In this document: positions 36,605-45,600 of the stretch, piece by piece
Numbering within the stretch: position 1 is the stretch's first letter
How the letters are laid out: every line of letters begins with the position of its first letter
DNA from: Sphingomonas sp. R647
Lineage (GTDB): Bacteria; Pseudomonadota; Alphaproteobacteria; Sphingomonadales; Sphingomonadaceae
Direction: 5' to 3'
Assembly (NCBI RefSeq): GCF_020177055.1
Contig: NZ_JAIQXT010000001.1
Coordinates: 496,001 to 560,000, forward strand
Length of the DNA stretch: 64,000 nucleotides
The notes under the pieces: generated by a model
What the model saw: only the letters and a program-made list of their open reading frames with translations
The model's database searches: none
Told to the model about the DNA's origin: nothing
Made by a program: the position numbers and the translations under genes

Positions 36605-37732
36605 ATGACTCACCCGATCCCGGCTCAGGCCAAGCAGATGCTGTCGACCGTTACCGAAGATGGCGGCCTCGAACTCACCCTGCGCGACGTGCCGGTGCCC
36701 CAGCCCAGCGGCGATGAGGTACTGATCCGGGTCGAGGCGACCCCGATCAACCCGTCCGACCTCGCCGTGATGCTCAGCGTCGCCGACTCCAACGCCTTCG
36801 CGCCGCTTGGCTATGGCGCGCGTGCCGAAATCCCCGAAGCGCTGCGCCGCCACGTGGCCGTGCGCGCAGGCAAGCCGCTCCCGATCGGCAATGAAGGCGC
36901 CGGCACGGTCGTCGCCGCCGGAGACGATCCCGCCGCCCAGGCGCTGATCGGCAAGACTGTCGCGGCCGCGGGCGGTGGCTTCTACACCCAGTATCGCCTG
37001 CTCCGCGCGCGCGACTGCCTCGTCTTCCCCGATGGCATCGCCGCCGAGGAAGCCGCCTCCTCCTTCGTCAACCCGATGACCGCACTCGGCATGGTCGGAA
37101 CGATGCGGCGTGAAGGCTATAAGGGCCTCGTCCACACCGCCGCCGCATCAAACCTTGGCCAGATGCTGGTCAAGCTGACCCTGTCCGAAGGCGTGCCGCT
37201 GGTGAACATCGTACGCAGCCAGACTCAGGCGCTGCTGCTCCGCGATCTCGGCGCGACCCATGTCGTCGACAGCAGCGCGCCCGACTTCATGGCCCAGCTC
37301 ACCGACGCGATTGCCGAGACCCAGGCGTTCCTCGCCTTCGACGCGATCGGCGGCGGCAAACTCGCCGGCCAGATCCTGACCGCGATGGAGGCCGCAGCCG
37401 TCCGCACCAACCCCGCGAACGGCCCCTATGGCTCCTCCACGATGAAGCAGGTCTATATCTATGGCGGCCTCAGCACCGCGCCGACTGAGCTGAATCGCGG
37501 TTTCGGTATGATCTGGGGCGTCGGCGGCTGGCTGCTCACCCCCTATTTGATGAAGGCGGGGATGGAGGAGGTGGCGCGGATGCGCGCCAAGGTGACGGCT
37601 GAAATCCGCACGACCTTCGCCAGCAGCTACAGCAACCGCATCAGCCTGGAGGACGCGGTCCAACCCGGTTGCATCGCCGCGTACAACCGCCGCGCGACGG
37701 GCGAGAAATATCTGATCCTGCCGCAACTTTGA
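36605..37732 (+). CDS. Zinc-type alcohol dehydrogenase / quinone oxidoreductase-like protein
   Basis: A 375-residue medium-chain dehydrogenase/reductase. The N-terminal GroES-like fold has PVPQPSGDEVLIRVEATPINPSDLAVM; the cofactor domain has VHTAAASNLGQMLVKL. The cysteine ligands of zinc enzymes are absent, so it resembles NADPH:quinone or enoyl reductases. A strong AAAGGAGG lies just before the ATG. Confidence 0.82.
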   Translation: MTHPIPAQAKQMLSTVTEDGGLELTLRDVPVPQPSGDEVLIRVEATPINPSDLAVMLSVADSNAFAPLGYGARAEIPEALRRHVAVRAGKPLPIGNEGAGTVVAAGDDPAAQALIGKTVAAAGGGFYTQYRLLRARDCLVFPDGIAAEEAASSFVNPMTALGMVGTMRREGYKGLVHTAAASNLGQMLVKLTLSEGVPLVNIVRSQTQALLLRDLGATHVVDSSAPDFMAQLTDAIAETQAFLAFDAIGGGKLAGQILTAMEAAAVRTNPANGPYGSSTMKQVYIYGGLSTAPTELNRGFGMIWGVGGWLLTPYLMKAGMEEVARMRAKVTAEIRTTFASSYSNRISLEDAVQPGCIAAYNRRATGEKYLILPQL

Positions 37733-37740
37733 TCGCAGTT

Positions 37741-37763
37741 CGGGAAACCATGCGTTCCCGTTT
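37741..37763 (+). terminator. Possible weak terminator
   Basis: CGGGAA (37741-37746) pairs with TTCCCG (37755-37760) and is followed by TTTCG, nine bases after the oxidoreductase stop. The stem and T-run are short. Confidence 0.35.
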
Positions 37764-37780
37764 CGCCATTTGAACAAGTC

Positions 37781-37810
37781 GGGGGTGTCGCGCATTGTCG
37801 TGGCGCCCCC
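37781..37810 (+). promoter_or_regulatory. Hairpin in the yceI leader
   Basis: GGGGG at 37781-37785 pairs with CCCCC at 37806-37810 and the stem extends inward by about seven pairs, several of them G-U. It ends 25 bases before the YceI ATG, so it may affect the leader RNA; there is no T-run. Confidence 0.3.
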
Positions 37811-37835
37811 GTAACGCAATCCGGAGACTGAACCC

Positions 37836-38468
37836 ATGCGCCTCGTACTCGCCACCCTGCTCGCCGCCACCGCCATCGCCACGCCCATCGTCGCCCAGCA
37901 GATGCCGGGCACGAAGGACAAGGCCGCCATCACCGGCGGCACCTACACCGTCGACGCCAACCACACGCTGGTGAAGTGGGAGGTCAACCATTTCGGCTTC
38001 TCGCCGCTCTGGGGCCTGTTCGGCGCAGTCACCGGCACGATGCAGCTCGACCCGAAGAACCCCGCCGCGTCCAAGGTTGACGTGACCATCCCGGTGTCGA
38101 AGATGGTGACCGGCGTCCCTGGCTTCACTGCCCACCTGCTGCGCGACGGCAAGGACGGTGGCAAGCCTGACTTCTTCGGGTCGGCGCCTGCTGACGCCAA
38201 GTTCGTGTCGACCCATGTGATGATCGACCCCGATGGTGATGAGGCCAAGGTTCACGGTAACCTGACGCTCAACGGCATCACCAAGCCGGTAACGCTCGAC
38301 GTCGATTTCTACGGCGCGGGCAAGGCGCCGGCGCAGATGGGCGGCAAGGAGAATGTCGGGTTTGAGGCTGAGGCGAAGATCAAGCGCAGCGACTTCGGCC
38401 TGGGCTATGCCGTGCCGCTGGTCAGCGACGAAGTCGAACTGACCATCGCCGCCGCGTTCCAGAAGTAA
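37836..38468 (+). CDS. YceI family periplasmic protein
   Basis: A 210-residue YceI protein with a signal peptide (MRLVLATLLAATAIATPIVAQ). The lipocalin-like body has TYTVDANHTLVKWEVNHFGFSPLWG, KVDVTIPVSKM and GNLTLNGITKPVTLDV. Family members bind long polyisoprenoids or amide compounds. A GGAG lies ten bases before the ATG. Confidence 0.9.
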   Translation: MRLVLATLLAATAIATPIVAQQMPGTKDKAAITGGTYTVDANHTLVKWEVNHFGFSPLWGLFGAVTGTMQLDPKNPAASKVDVTIPVSKMVTGVPGFTAHLLRDGKDGGKPDFFGSAPADAKFVSTHVMIDPDGDEAKVHGNLTLNGITKPVTLDVDFYGAGKAPAQMGGKENVGFEAEAKIKRSDFGLGYAVPLVSDEVELTIAAAFQK

Positions 38469-38472
38469 GGGT

Positions 38473-38868
38473 TCAGGCCGCGCGCCGGATCTTCGCAAAG
38501 CCCTCAAAGGTGGCGCGAATATTCGGTGACGCGGCCTCGAGCCGCTCGGCAATCTGTTCCATCAGCGCGTCGGAGTCGCCACCGGGCATGCGGTGCGCCA
38601 TCGCCCATTCGCCAAACTCACGCGCTTCAATCGCGCGACGGGAAAGCGTCACGACTGCACGGTGGCGCGGGTCGCTACCGATCCGGACAAAGGCGCGCTC
38701 GACCGCCTCGGCCGGTCCCTCCAGCACCTGCAGGAACCGCCGCCCGTCGGCGTAAAGCAGTCCGGTAATCCCATCACGTGCATTGTTGCGCCGCGACACC
38801 GTCAAGATCTGGGCAACGTCGATCGGGGCGCAGTTGGAGGCGCTGCTGATGTACATGATTTGAAGCAT
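38473..38868 (-). CDS. Short BLUF blue-light photoreceptor
   Basis: A 131-residue single BLUF domain. The photocycle residues are all visible: Tyr6, Asn28/29, Gln47 in RFLQVLEG, and Trp88 with Met90 in EWAM. It senses blue light through FAD. About 35 residues follow the domain (DALMEQIAERLEAASPNIRATFEGFAKIR), too short for a known effector, so it must act on a partner. It is convergent with yceI, four bases apart. Confidence 0.9.
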   Translation of the reverse strand: MLQIMYISSASNCAPIDVAQILTVSRRNNARDGITGLLYADGRRFLQVLEGPAEAVERAFVRIGSDPRHRAVVTLSRRAIEAREFGEWAMAHRMPGGDSDALMEQIAERLEAASPNIRATFEGFAKIRRAA

Positions 38869-39001
38869 TTTTCGTCCTGTTCGGCCCCCATCTCATCCTA
38901 TGCCGCTCAAATCTTTATAGAATGATAGCGCAAGGCCGGTGGCCGAGCGGAGGAATCCGTACTGGACATTTGTTGCGCGGCCGGGCTAAGCGCCTCGCAT
39001 A

Positions 39002-39049
39002 ATGTTGCACGGCGCCAACCTTCCCCTGCTTCGACTTATCCGCCCTTAG
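39002..39049 (+). CDS. Probable leucine-rich leader peptide of leuA
   Basis: ATG TTG ... TAG encodes MLHGANLPLLRLIRP, 15 residues with five leucines and one isoleucine, four of the leucines within six codons. Its stop codon lies inside the 5' arm of a 9-bp RNA stem, and it ends 90 bases before leuA. This is the layout of amino acid biosynthesis leader peptides. Cautions: no clear ribosome binding site, and a CATAAT just before the ATG could be a -10, which would exclude the peptide from the transcript. Confidence 0.6.
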   Translation: MLHGANLPLLRLIRP

Positions 39050-39094
39050 GGCGTGGATTCGCGCGGGCATCGCCTGCGCACACGGCCTAAGGGC
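39042..39094 (+). promoter_or_regulatory. leuA leader RNA hairpins (putative attenuator)
   Basis: GCCCTTAGG (39042-39050) pairs perfectly with CCTAAGGGC (39086-39094). Inside it, GCGCGGGC (39061-39068) pairs with GCCTGCGC (39072-39079) around a 3-base loop. Separately GCTTCGA (39028-39034, in the Leu codons) is complementary to TCGAAGC (39123-39129), next to the leuA ribosome binding region. No T-run follows, so control, if real, may act on translation. Confidence 0.55.
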
Positions 39095-39139
39095 AGAGCA
39101 ACCCCTCCCCCGACCGTCCGTTTCGAAGCGAGAAGTCCC

Positions 39140-40804
39140 ATGTTGCGCGACCCCAGCGTCAAATACCGCCCCTTCCCTCAGGTCGATCTGCCTGATCGGC
39201 AATGGCCGAGCCGCACGATCACCAAAGCGCCGCGCTGGCTCTCCACCGACCTGCGCGACGGCAATCAGGCGCTGATCGACCCGATGGACGCAGAGAAGAA
39301 GACCCGTTTCTTCGACCTGATCTGCCGCGTCGGGATCAAGGAGATCGAGGTCGGCTTCCCCAGCGCCGGCGCAACCGAGTTCGACTTCATCTCCGGCCTC
39401 GTCCGCGACGGACGCATCCCCGACGACGTGACGGTTCAAGTTCTGACCCAAGCCCGCCGCGACCTGATCGAAACCAGCTTCGCCAGCCTGCGCGGCGCGA
39501 AACAGGCGATCGTGCATGTCTATAACGCGGTCAGCCCGGCCTGGCGGCGCATCGTGTTCGGCATGGACCGCGCGCAGGTGAAGGGCATCGCCATCGACGC
39601 CGCCCGCATGCTGCGCGACGGCGCGGCGGCCCAGCCCGACACCGACTGGCGTTTCCAATATTCACCCGAAACCTTCTCGACCGCCGAACTCGATTTCTCG
39701 GTCGAGGTTTGCGCCGCCGTCATGGAGGTGCTCCGGCCAACCCCCGATCGCCCGCTGATCCTCAATCTGCCCGCGACGGTCGAGGCGGCGACGGCCAACA
39801 TCTATGCCGACCAGATCGAATATTTCTGCCGCCACATCCCCAATCGCGACAGCGTGGTGATCTCGCTGCACACCCATAACGATCGCGGCACCGGCGTCGC
39901 GGCGGCGGAACTGGGCCTGATGGCGGGCGCCGACCGCGTCGAGGGCTGTCTGCTCGGCAATGGCGAGCGCACCGGCAATTGCGACCTCGTGACCGTCGCG
40001 ATGAACCTGTACACGCAGGGCGTCGATCCGAAGCTCACCTTCGACGACATCGACGAAGTGGTGAAGACGGTCGAATATTGCACCAACATCCCGGTCCATC
40101 CGCGCACGCCCTATGCCGGCGACCTGGTCTTCACCGCCTTTTCGGGCAGCCATCAGGATGCGATCAAAAAGGGCTTCGCCGCGCAGGACGCGCGCAACGA
40201 CGATTTCTGGGAGGTCCCCTATCTCCCGATCGACCCCGCCGATCTCGGCCGCAGCTACGAGGCGGTAATCCGCGTCAATTCGCAATCGGGCAAGGGTGGC
40301 GTTGCCTGGGTGCTGGAACAGGACAAGGGGCTGAAACTCCCCAAGCGGCTCCAGGCCGATTTCAGCCGCCACGTCCAGCGCATGGCCGACGAAACCAGCC
40401 GCGAACTCAACGCGCAGGACATCTGGGCAACCTTCCAGAGCGCCTATCGCCTCGAGACGCCGCAGCGCTTCACGCTTGGCGCCTATGACGAAACGCGCGC
40501 CTCCAATGGCGAGCGCATCTTCGCCGGAACGATCGAGGTCGATGGCGTGTCCAAATCGGTCAGCGGGCGCGGCAACGGCCTGATCTCCAGCGTCGTCGCC
40601 GCGATCCGTGAGGGCTTTGGCGTCGAACTCGACATTGCCGACTATGCCGAACATGCGATCGGCCATGGCTCTAGCGCGCAGGCCGCCGCCTATGTCGAAT
40701 GCCGCACCTCCGATGGCCAGACCGTGTGGGGCGTCGGAATCGACGAAGACGTCGCCACCGCCAGCGTCCGCGCCGTGCTCAGCGCCGCAAGCGCGCTGGC
40801 TTAA
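39140..40804 (+). CDS. leuA: 2-isopropylmalate synthase LeuA
   Basis: A 554-residue LeuA of the long (type 2, cap-less start [20 protein letters not shown]) form. The catalytic barrel has [15 protein letters not shown] (metal-binding DGNQ), EIEVGFPSA and [16 protein letters not shown]. The C-terminal ~120 residues form the leucine-binding regulatory domain, so feedback inhibition is likely. It makes the first committed intermediate of leucine synthesis. The ATG at 39140 follows GAGAAG; an in-frame ATG at 39053 lies within the leader hairpins and was rejected. Confidence 0.94.
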   Translation: MLRDPSVKYRPFPQVDLPDRQWPSRTITKAPRWLSTDLRDGNQALIDPMDAEKKTRFFDLICRVGIKEIEVGFPSAGATEFDFISGLVRDGRIPDDVTVQVLTQARRDLIETSFASLRGAKQAIVHVYNAVSPAWRRIVFGMDRAQVKGIAIDAARMLRDGAAAQPDTDWRFQYSPETFSTAELDFSVEVCAAVMEVLRPTPDRPLILNLPATVEAATANIYADQIEYFCRHIPNRDSVVISLHTHNDRGTGVAAAELGLMAGADRVEGCLLGNGERTGNCDLVTVAMNLYTQGVDPKLTFDDIDEVVKTVEYCTNIPVHPRTPYAGDLVFTAFSGSHQDAIKKGFAAQDARNDDFWEVPYLPIDPADLGRSYEAVIRVNSQSGKGGVAWVLEQDKGLKLPKRLQADFSRHVQRMADETSRELNAQDIWATFQSAYRLETPQRFTLGAYDETRASNGERIFAGTIEVDGVSKSVSGRGNGLISSVVAAIREGFGVELDIADYAEHAIGHGSSAQAAAYVECRTSDGQTVWGVGIDEDVATASVRAVLSAASALA

Positions 40805-40809
40805 GGTTC

Positions 40810-40891
40810 CGTCGCCCCGGCGCAGGCCGGGGCCGCCAAGTTTGTTAGGGAAGCCCACCACAGGGCGGCCCCGGCCTCCGCCGGGGCGACG
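40810..40891. repeat. Large inverted repeat between leuA and argJ
   Basis: Arms 40810-40837 and 40864-40891 are 28 bases with one mismatch, separated by 26 bases. Each arm is itself near-palindromic around CCCCGGC..GCCGGGG. It is the same kind of element as 42145-42252, probably a dispersed sphingomonad REP-like repeat that can fold in RNA and may end leuA transcription. Confidence 0.8.
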
Positions 40892-40911
40892 AAAGGAATA
40901 GAGGAACAGAA

Positions 40912-42135
40912 ATGACCCGCTCCCCCCTCGCCCCCGCCGCCTTCCCGGCGCTTCCCGCAATCCCCGGCGTCACGCTCCGCGTCGCCCGCGCGCACTACAA
41001 GCAGTGGGACCGCTGCGACCTGACCTTCGTGACGCTGGACGAGGGCACGGCAGTCGCAGGCGTCACCACGACCAGCAAATGCCCCTCGCCCGAAGTCGAA
41101 TGGTGCCGCGACGCGCTCCCGCTCGGTGGCGCGCGCGCGCTGGTGGTCAATGCCGGCAACAGCAACGCCTTCACCGGCAACCGGGGTCGCGCTGCGGTCG
41201 AGGCAATTGCCGCGCGGGTCGCGGGGCATCTGAATTGCCAGCCCTCGGACGTATTCGTCTCCTCCACCGGTGTGATCGGGGTGCCGCTCCCGATCGACAA
41301 GGCCGAGGCTGGCCTCGACGCCGCCTTCACCGCCGAACCGTGCGGCTGGGAGGATGCCGCCAACACCATCGGCACCACCGACACCTTCGCCAAGGGCGCA
41401 GCGACCTCCGCCATCGTCGATGGCCGCACGGTCAACCTCGTCGGGATCATCAAGGGCAGCGGCATGATCGCCCCCGACATGGCAACGATGCTCGGCTATG
41501 TCTTCACCGACGCCGCAGTTGATCCGGCATTCCTCCAGCGGGCGCTGAGCGACGCCAACCGCAAGAGCTTCTCCTGCATCACCGTCGACAGCGACACCTC
41601 GACCAGCGACACCGTCCTCGCCTTCGCCACCGGCGCGGCGGGCAATGCGCCGCTTAGCGATGACGACAGCGATGGCGCCGACGCCTTCCGCGCCGCGCTC
41701 GCCGACCTCTGCCTCCAACTCGCCCATCTCGTCGTCCGCGATGGCGAGGGCGCGTCGAAGTTCATCCGCGTTGATGTCGAAGGCGCCGAAAACGACGCCA
41801 GCGCGCACCGCATCGCACTCAGCATCGCCAATTCCCCGCTGGTCAAGACCGCCATCGCGGGCGAGGACGCCAATTGGGGCCGCATCGTCATGGCCGTCGG
41901 CAAGGCCGGCGAACCCGCCGAGCGCGACAAACTCGCGATCACCTTCGGCGGCGTGCAAGTGGCGTCAGGCGGCCTCGCGGTCGAGGGTTATGACGAAACC
42001 CCCGTCGCCGCGCATCTGAAAGGTCAGGACATCGAGATCGGCGTCGATCTGGGGCTTGGCGAAGGCCGCGCCACCGTGTGGACCTGCGACCTGACGCACG
42101 GCTACATCTCGATCAACGCGGACTATCGGAGTTAA
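40912..42135 (+). CDS. argJ: Bifunctional ornithine acetyltransferase / N-acetylglutamate synthase ArgJ
   Basis: A 407-residue ArgJ. The self-cleavage site is GSGMIAPDMATMLG, with Ala191|Thr192; Thr192 becomes the nucleophile of the beta chain. VVNAGNSNAFTG and SSTGVIGVPLP shape the active site, and the C-terminal HGYISINADYRS is typical. It recycles acetyl groups in arginine synthesis. Whether it can also use acetyl-CoA cannot be told from sequence. It is flanked on both sides by inverted repeats. Confidence 0.95.
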   Translation: MTRSPLAPAAFPALPAIPGVTLRVARAHYKQWDRCDLTFVTLDEGTAVAGVTTTSKCPSPEVEWCRDALPLGGARALVVNAGNSNAFTGNRGRAAVEAIAARVAGHLNCQPSDVFVSSTGVIGVPLPIDKAEAGLDAAFTAEPCGWEDAANTIGTTDTFAKGAATSAIVDGRTVNLVGIIKGSGMIAPDMATMLGYVFTDAAVDPAFLQRALSDANRKSFSCITVDSDTSTSDTVLAFATGAAGNAPLSDDDSDGADAFRAALADLCLQLAHLVVRDGEGASKFIRVDVEGAENDASAHRIALSIANSPLVKTAIAGEDANWGRIVMAVGKAGEPAERDKLAITFGGVQVASGGLAVEGYDETPVAAHLKGQDIEIGVDLGLGEGRATVWTCDLTHGYISINADYRS

Positions 42136-42144
42136 TCGCAACAA

Positions 42145-42252
42145 TCGTCATCCCGGCCTTGTGCCGGGATCCATCGTGTGGCGAGCGCGGAGCAAGAGGC
42201 CAGACGACGCGCGCCCGGCGGAGTGGACCCCGGCACGAAGCCGGGGTGACGA
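42145..42252. repeat. Large inverted repeat between argJ and trxA
   Basis: Arms 42145-42173 (TCGTCATCCCGGCCTTG...) and 42224-42252 are 29 bases with four mismatches, separated by 50 bases. Each arm contains an inner CCCGGC..GCCGGG dyad. It lies between convergent genes and may serve as a two-way terminator. Confidence 0.8.
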
Positions 42253-42258
42253 TGAAGA

Positions 42259-42585
42259 TTAGACCACGCTCTCGATCCACGCCTTCAGCTTGGACTTGGT
42301 GTTGATCTCCTGGATCCCCACCTGCTGCGCGATCTTCTGCCCATCCTTGTAGACGAACAGCGTCGGGATGCCGCGAATGCCCAGCTGACCCGGCGTGTCC
42401 GGATTTTCCTCGATATTCAGCTTGGTGATGGTGACCTTGTCGGCCAGCTCCTCGGCCAGCTCTTCCAGGCTCGGGCCGATGATCTTGCACGGGCCGCACC
42501 ATTCGGCCCAGAAATCGACCAGCACGGGCTTGTCGGACTGCAGCACGTCGGTTGCAAAGCTCTCGTCGGTAACGGCCTTCGCCAT
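42259..42585 (-). CDS. trxA: Thioredoxin
   Basis: A 108-residue thioredoxin with VDFWAEWCGPCKIIGP (redox Cys pair) and the cis-Pro segment RGIPTLFVYKDG. AGGAG precedes the ATG. It lies just downstream of addA in the same direction, an arrangement conserved in related alphaproteobacteria. Confidence 0.96.
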   Translation of the reverse strand: MAKAVTDESFATDVLQSDKPVLVDFWAEWCGPCKIIGPSLEELAEELADKVTITKLNIEENPDTPGQLGIRGIPTLFVYKDGQKIAQQVGIQEINTKSKLKAWIESVV

Positions 42586-42637
42586 GTCTCAAATCTCCTG
42601 TGTGTTGCTGCCTAACTAGGGTCGGCGGCCGCCCGTC

Positions 42638-45600
42638 TCAAGCATCGAGTGGCAAGCTTTGTTCGTTCCCTGCGAAGCCCGGCTTGTGCGCAGCGACCAG
42701 ATCGGCGGGCAGTTCGAACAGCACCGGCCCAGCGGTGTAGAGCAGCCCCGCAACCACCTCGCGCCCCGGAAAGATCACCTCCAGCGCCGCGACATAGGCC
42801 GCCATCTGCCGGACATGATAGGGCGGCACATCGCCGAGCGAGCCCGGCGCGCGCCGCCCGGTCTTGAAATCAACCACCAGCACGCGGCTGTCGGTCACCA
42901 GCAGCCGGTCGGCGGTGCCGGAGACGACATGCCCGCCGCCCACCACCGCCGCCACGGGCGCTTCAGCCAGCGCCTCCGGCCCGAACAATTCGGCAAAGCG
43001 CGGCTCGGCCAGCACCCCCAGCGCCGCACGCGCCAGCACGGCCCGCTCGCCCGCATCATCAACGCCACCCGCACCCGCCAGCCAGCGCTCCGCCACCTCC
43101 GCGCGCCGCTCGGCCGCGACCACCGGCAGGCGCTCCAGCAACGCATGAATCAACCGCCCACGCTCCGCCGCCGCGCGCAATGCCGCAGCGGGGGGCGGAT
43201 CGGCGACCAGATCCTCGCCCAGAGCAGACGGCGCGAGCGGGCGCGGCGGTCGCGCCTCGACCGGAGCCGCACGCCGCGCCCAATCGGGTACGGCACCCGC
43301 CGCCTCGCCCGCATCCGCGACGATCGCCTTGCGCGGCACCGCACGGGTCGGTGCCAGCCCGGTAAAGCTCCGCTCGGCCTCGCCCGCTTCCACGCCCAGC
43401 GCGTCCAGCCCGGCAGCAGCCGCCGTGTACCAGCTCAACTCGGGCGGCTCACCATTCGCCTTCGGCCCCAGCGACCCCGCAATCACCAGTCGCTCCTCCG
43501 CCCGCGTCGCCGCGACGTAGAACAGCCGCCAATGCTCCTCCAGCTCGCGCGCTTCCGCTGCGCTCACCGCCGCATCGACCGGCCCGCCGCGCTCGGCCTT
43601 ACCGGGGCGAAACACCGGGAGCTTGAACCCTTCGCCGTCCGGCTGCCACTCGACAAAATCCCCGCGATTGCCCGCCACCGGATCGGCGGTGGCATCGGCC
43701 AGAATCACCAGCGGCGCCTGTAAACCCTTCGCCCCATGCGTGGTCATCACCCGCACCGCCGCCTGCGGTTGCGCCGCGTCACGCACGATCTCGACATCGC
43801 CCCGGTCGAACCAGTCCAGGAAGCGCTGCAGCGTCGGCGTCGCCACCCCCTCGAACCCCAAAGCCGCCGTCAGCAACTCCTCGATCGGATCGAGCGCCTC
43901 AGCCCCCAGCCGGTGGAGCAGCTTGCGCCGCCCGTCCATCGGCCCGGTCAGGATCGCCTCCAGAAACCGGTGCGGCGTCATGAAATCTGCGCGGGCGAGC
44001 AGCCCGAACAACGGCTCCAGCCGCTCCGGCGTCTGCGTCGCGCGCAGATGGCGCCACAGGCTCCCGCGCTCGCGGATCGCGGCGACCATCAGTTCATCCT
44101 GGCTCCACCCGATCAGCGGCGACACCAGCAATGCCGCCAGCGACAGATCATCGTCTGGCTGCAACGCAAACCGCACCGCCGCGAGCAGATCCTGCACCGC
44201 CAGCGGCGCGTTCAGCCGCAGCCGGTCGACCCCCGCCACCGGCACCCCCTCGGCATAAAGCCGCGCCACGATCAGCCCCGCCAGCTCGCCGCGCCGCCGC
44301 ACCAGGATCATCACATCCTCAGGCCGCAGCACCCGCCCCTTGCTCTCCAGCTCCAGCGTGCCGATCCAGTCCCTGATCTGCCGCGCGATCCGGTTGGCGA
44401 GTTCGCGCGTCGCGTCGTCGATCCAGCCTTCCTCATCCTCCGGGTCGCCGCCCGTCACCACCGGCGGCCACAGCGTCACCGTCCCCGGCCCCTCGACCCG
44501 GCTGGCATGTGGCTCGGGCTCAGCAAAGGCCCCCATGCCGGGCGTCGGTAACGCATCGATCGCCGCATCGACAAACTCGAGCACCGGCGCGGTCGAACGG
44601 AAGCTGTGTACCAGCGACAGCGTATCCAGCGCGCCCGCCGCGCGCGTGTCGAAATGCTGCTGCGCCGCGCGGAAATTGACCGGATCGGTCCCCTGAAAGC
44701 CGAAGATCGCCTGTTTATAATCCCCGACCGCAAAGATCGTCCGCACCTCCTCGCCATGCGCACCCTCGCCGGCAAAGAACTCATCCGCCAGCGCACGCAC
44801 GATCCGCCACTGCGCGACATTGGTATCCTGCGCTTCGTCGATCAGGACATGGCTGGTCGCCTGATCCAGCTTGTAGCGGATCCAGTCGCCCATCCCCGGC
44901 TGTTCGAGCAGCGCCACCGCCTTGCCGATCAGATCGTCGAAATCGACTGCCCCCGCGCGCCGCTTCGCCGCCGTGTAGGTCGCCGCATACTCACGCCCGG
45001 CCTCAAGTCCCTGCGCCAGACAATCAACATAGCCCGCCCGCGCCACCATCCCCTGCACCGCGATGCACGCCTCGCCGAGTGCGACCGCTAGTTCTGCGTA
45101 ATCCGGGTCAAGTGTGAGCAACTTGCCCTTGAACACCCGGAAATCACCGTCTTTCTTCAATGCGATAAGGCTAAGGTCACGAAGCTGCTCAAATCGCCCG
45201 GCAGGATCAGCCGCGAGCCAGCGTTCGGCGATCGCGGCATCCTTGTCACCGGTAGCCGTTTTCCACGCGTGGTTGGCATCTGCAAGACGGCGCACTGCGT
45301 CGGTGTCGAAATGTTCGTCATCACACCAGCGCTGTGCTTCAGCCGCGACATCGCCCGACGGCAGCCCGAACGCGCGCCGCAACCATGGCTGGATCCCGCT
45401 CGGCATCGCCGCCATCGCCTCGGGCGCGCGGGCACAGGCGCTCAGAAACGCCTCGGCCTTGCCCTCGCCCAGCCGCAAGCTCAGCGCGCCGACCGCGTCG
45501 ATCACCCATCCGCGCCCCTCGCGCTCGGCGGTCACCAGCATCTCCGCCAGTGCTTCGCGTGCAAGCGCCGATTCCTCGCGCGCCTCCAGCGGCCGGAACC

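Noticed and set aside
38937..38990. tRNA-like stretch GGTGGCCGAGCGGAGG near the leuA leader
   Set aside because: It resembles the D-arm start of a Leu/Ser tRNA, but no anticodon arm, T-arm or acceptor stem can be formed from the following bases.
39053..39139. Longer LeuA starting at 39053
   Set aside because: The extension runs through the leader hairpins and is Arg/Pro-rich and unlike LeuA N-termini; GAGAAG supports the start at 39140.
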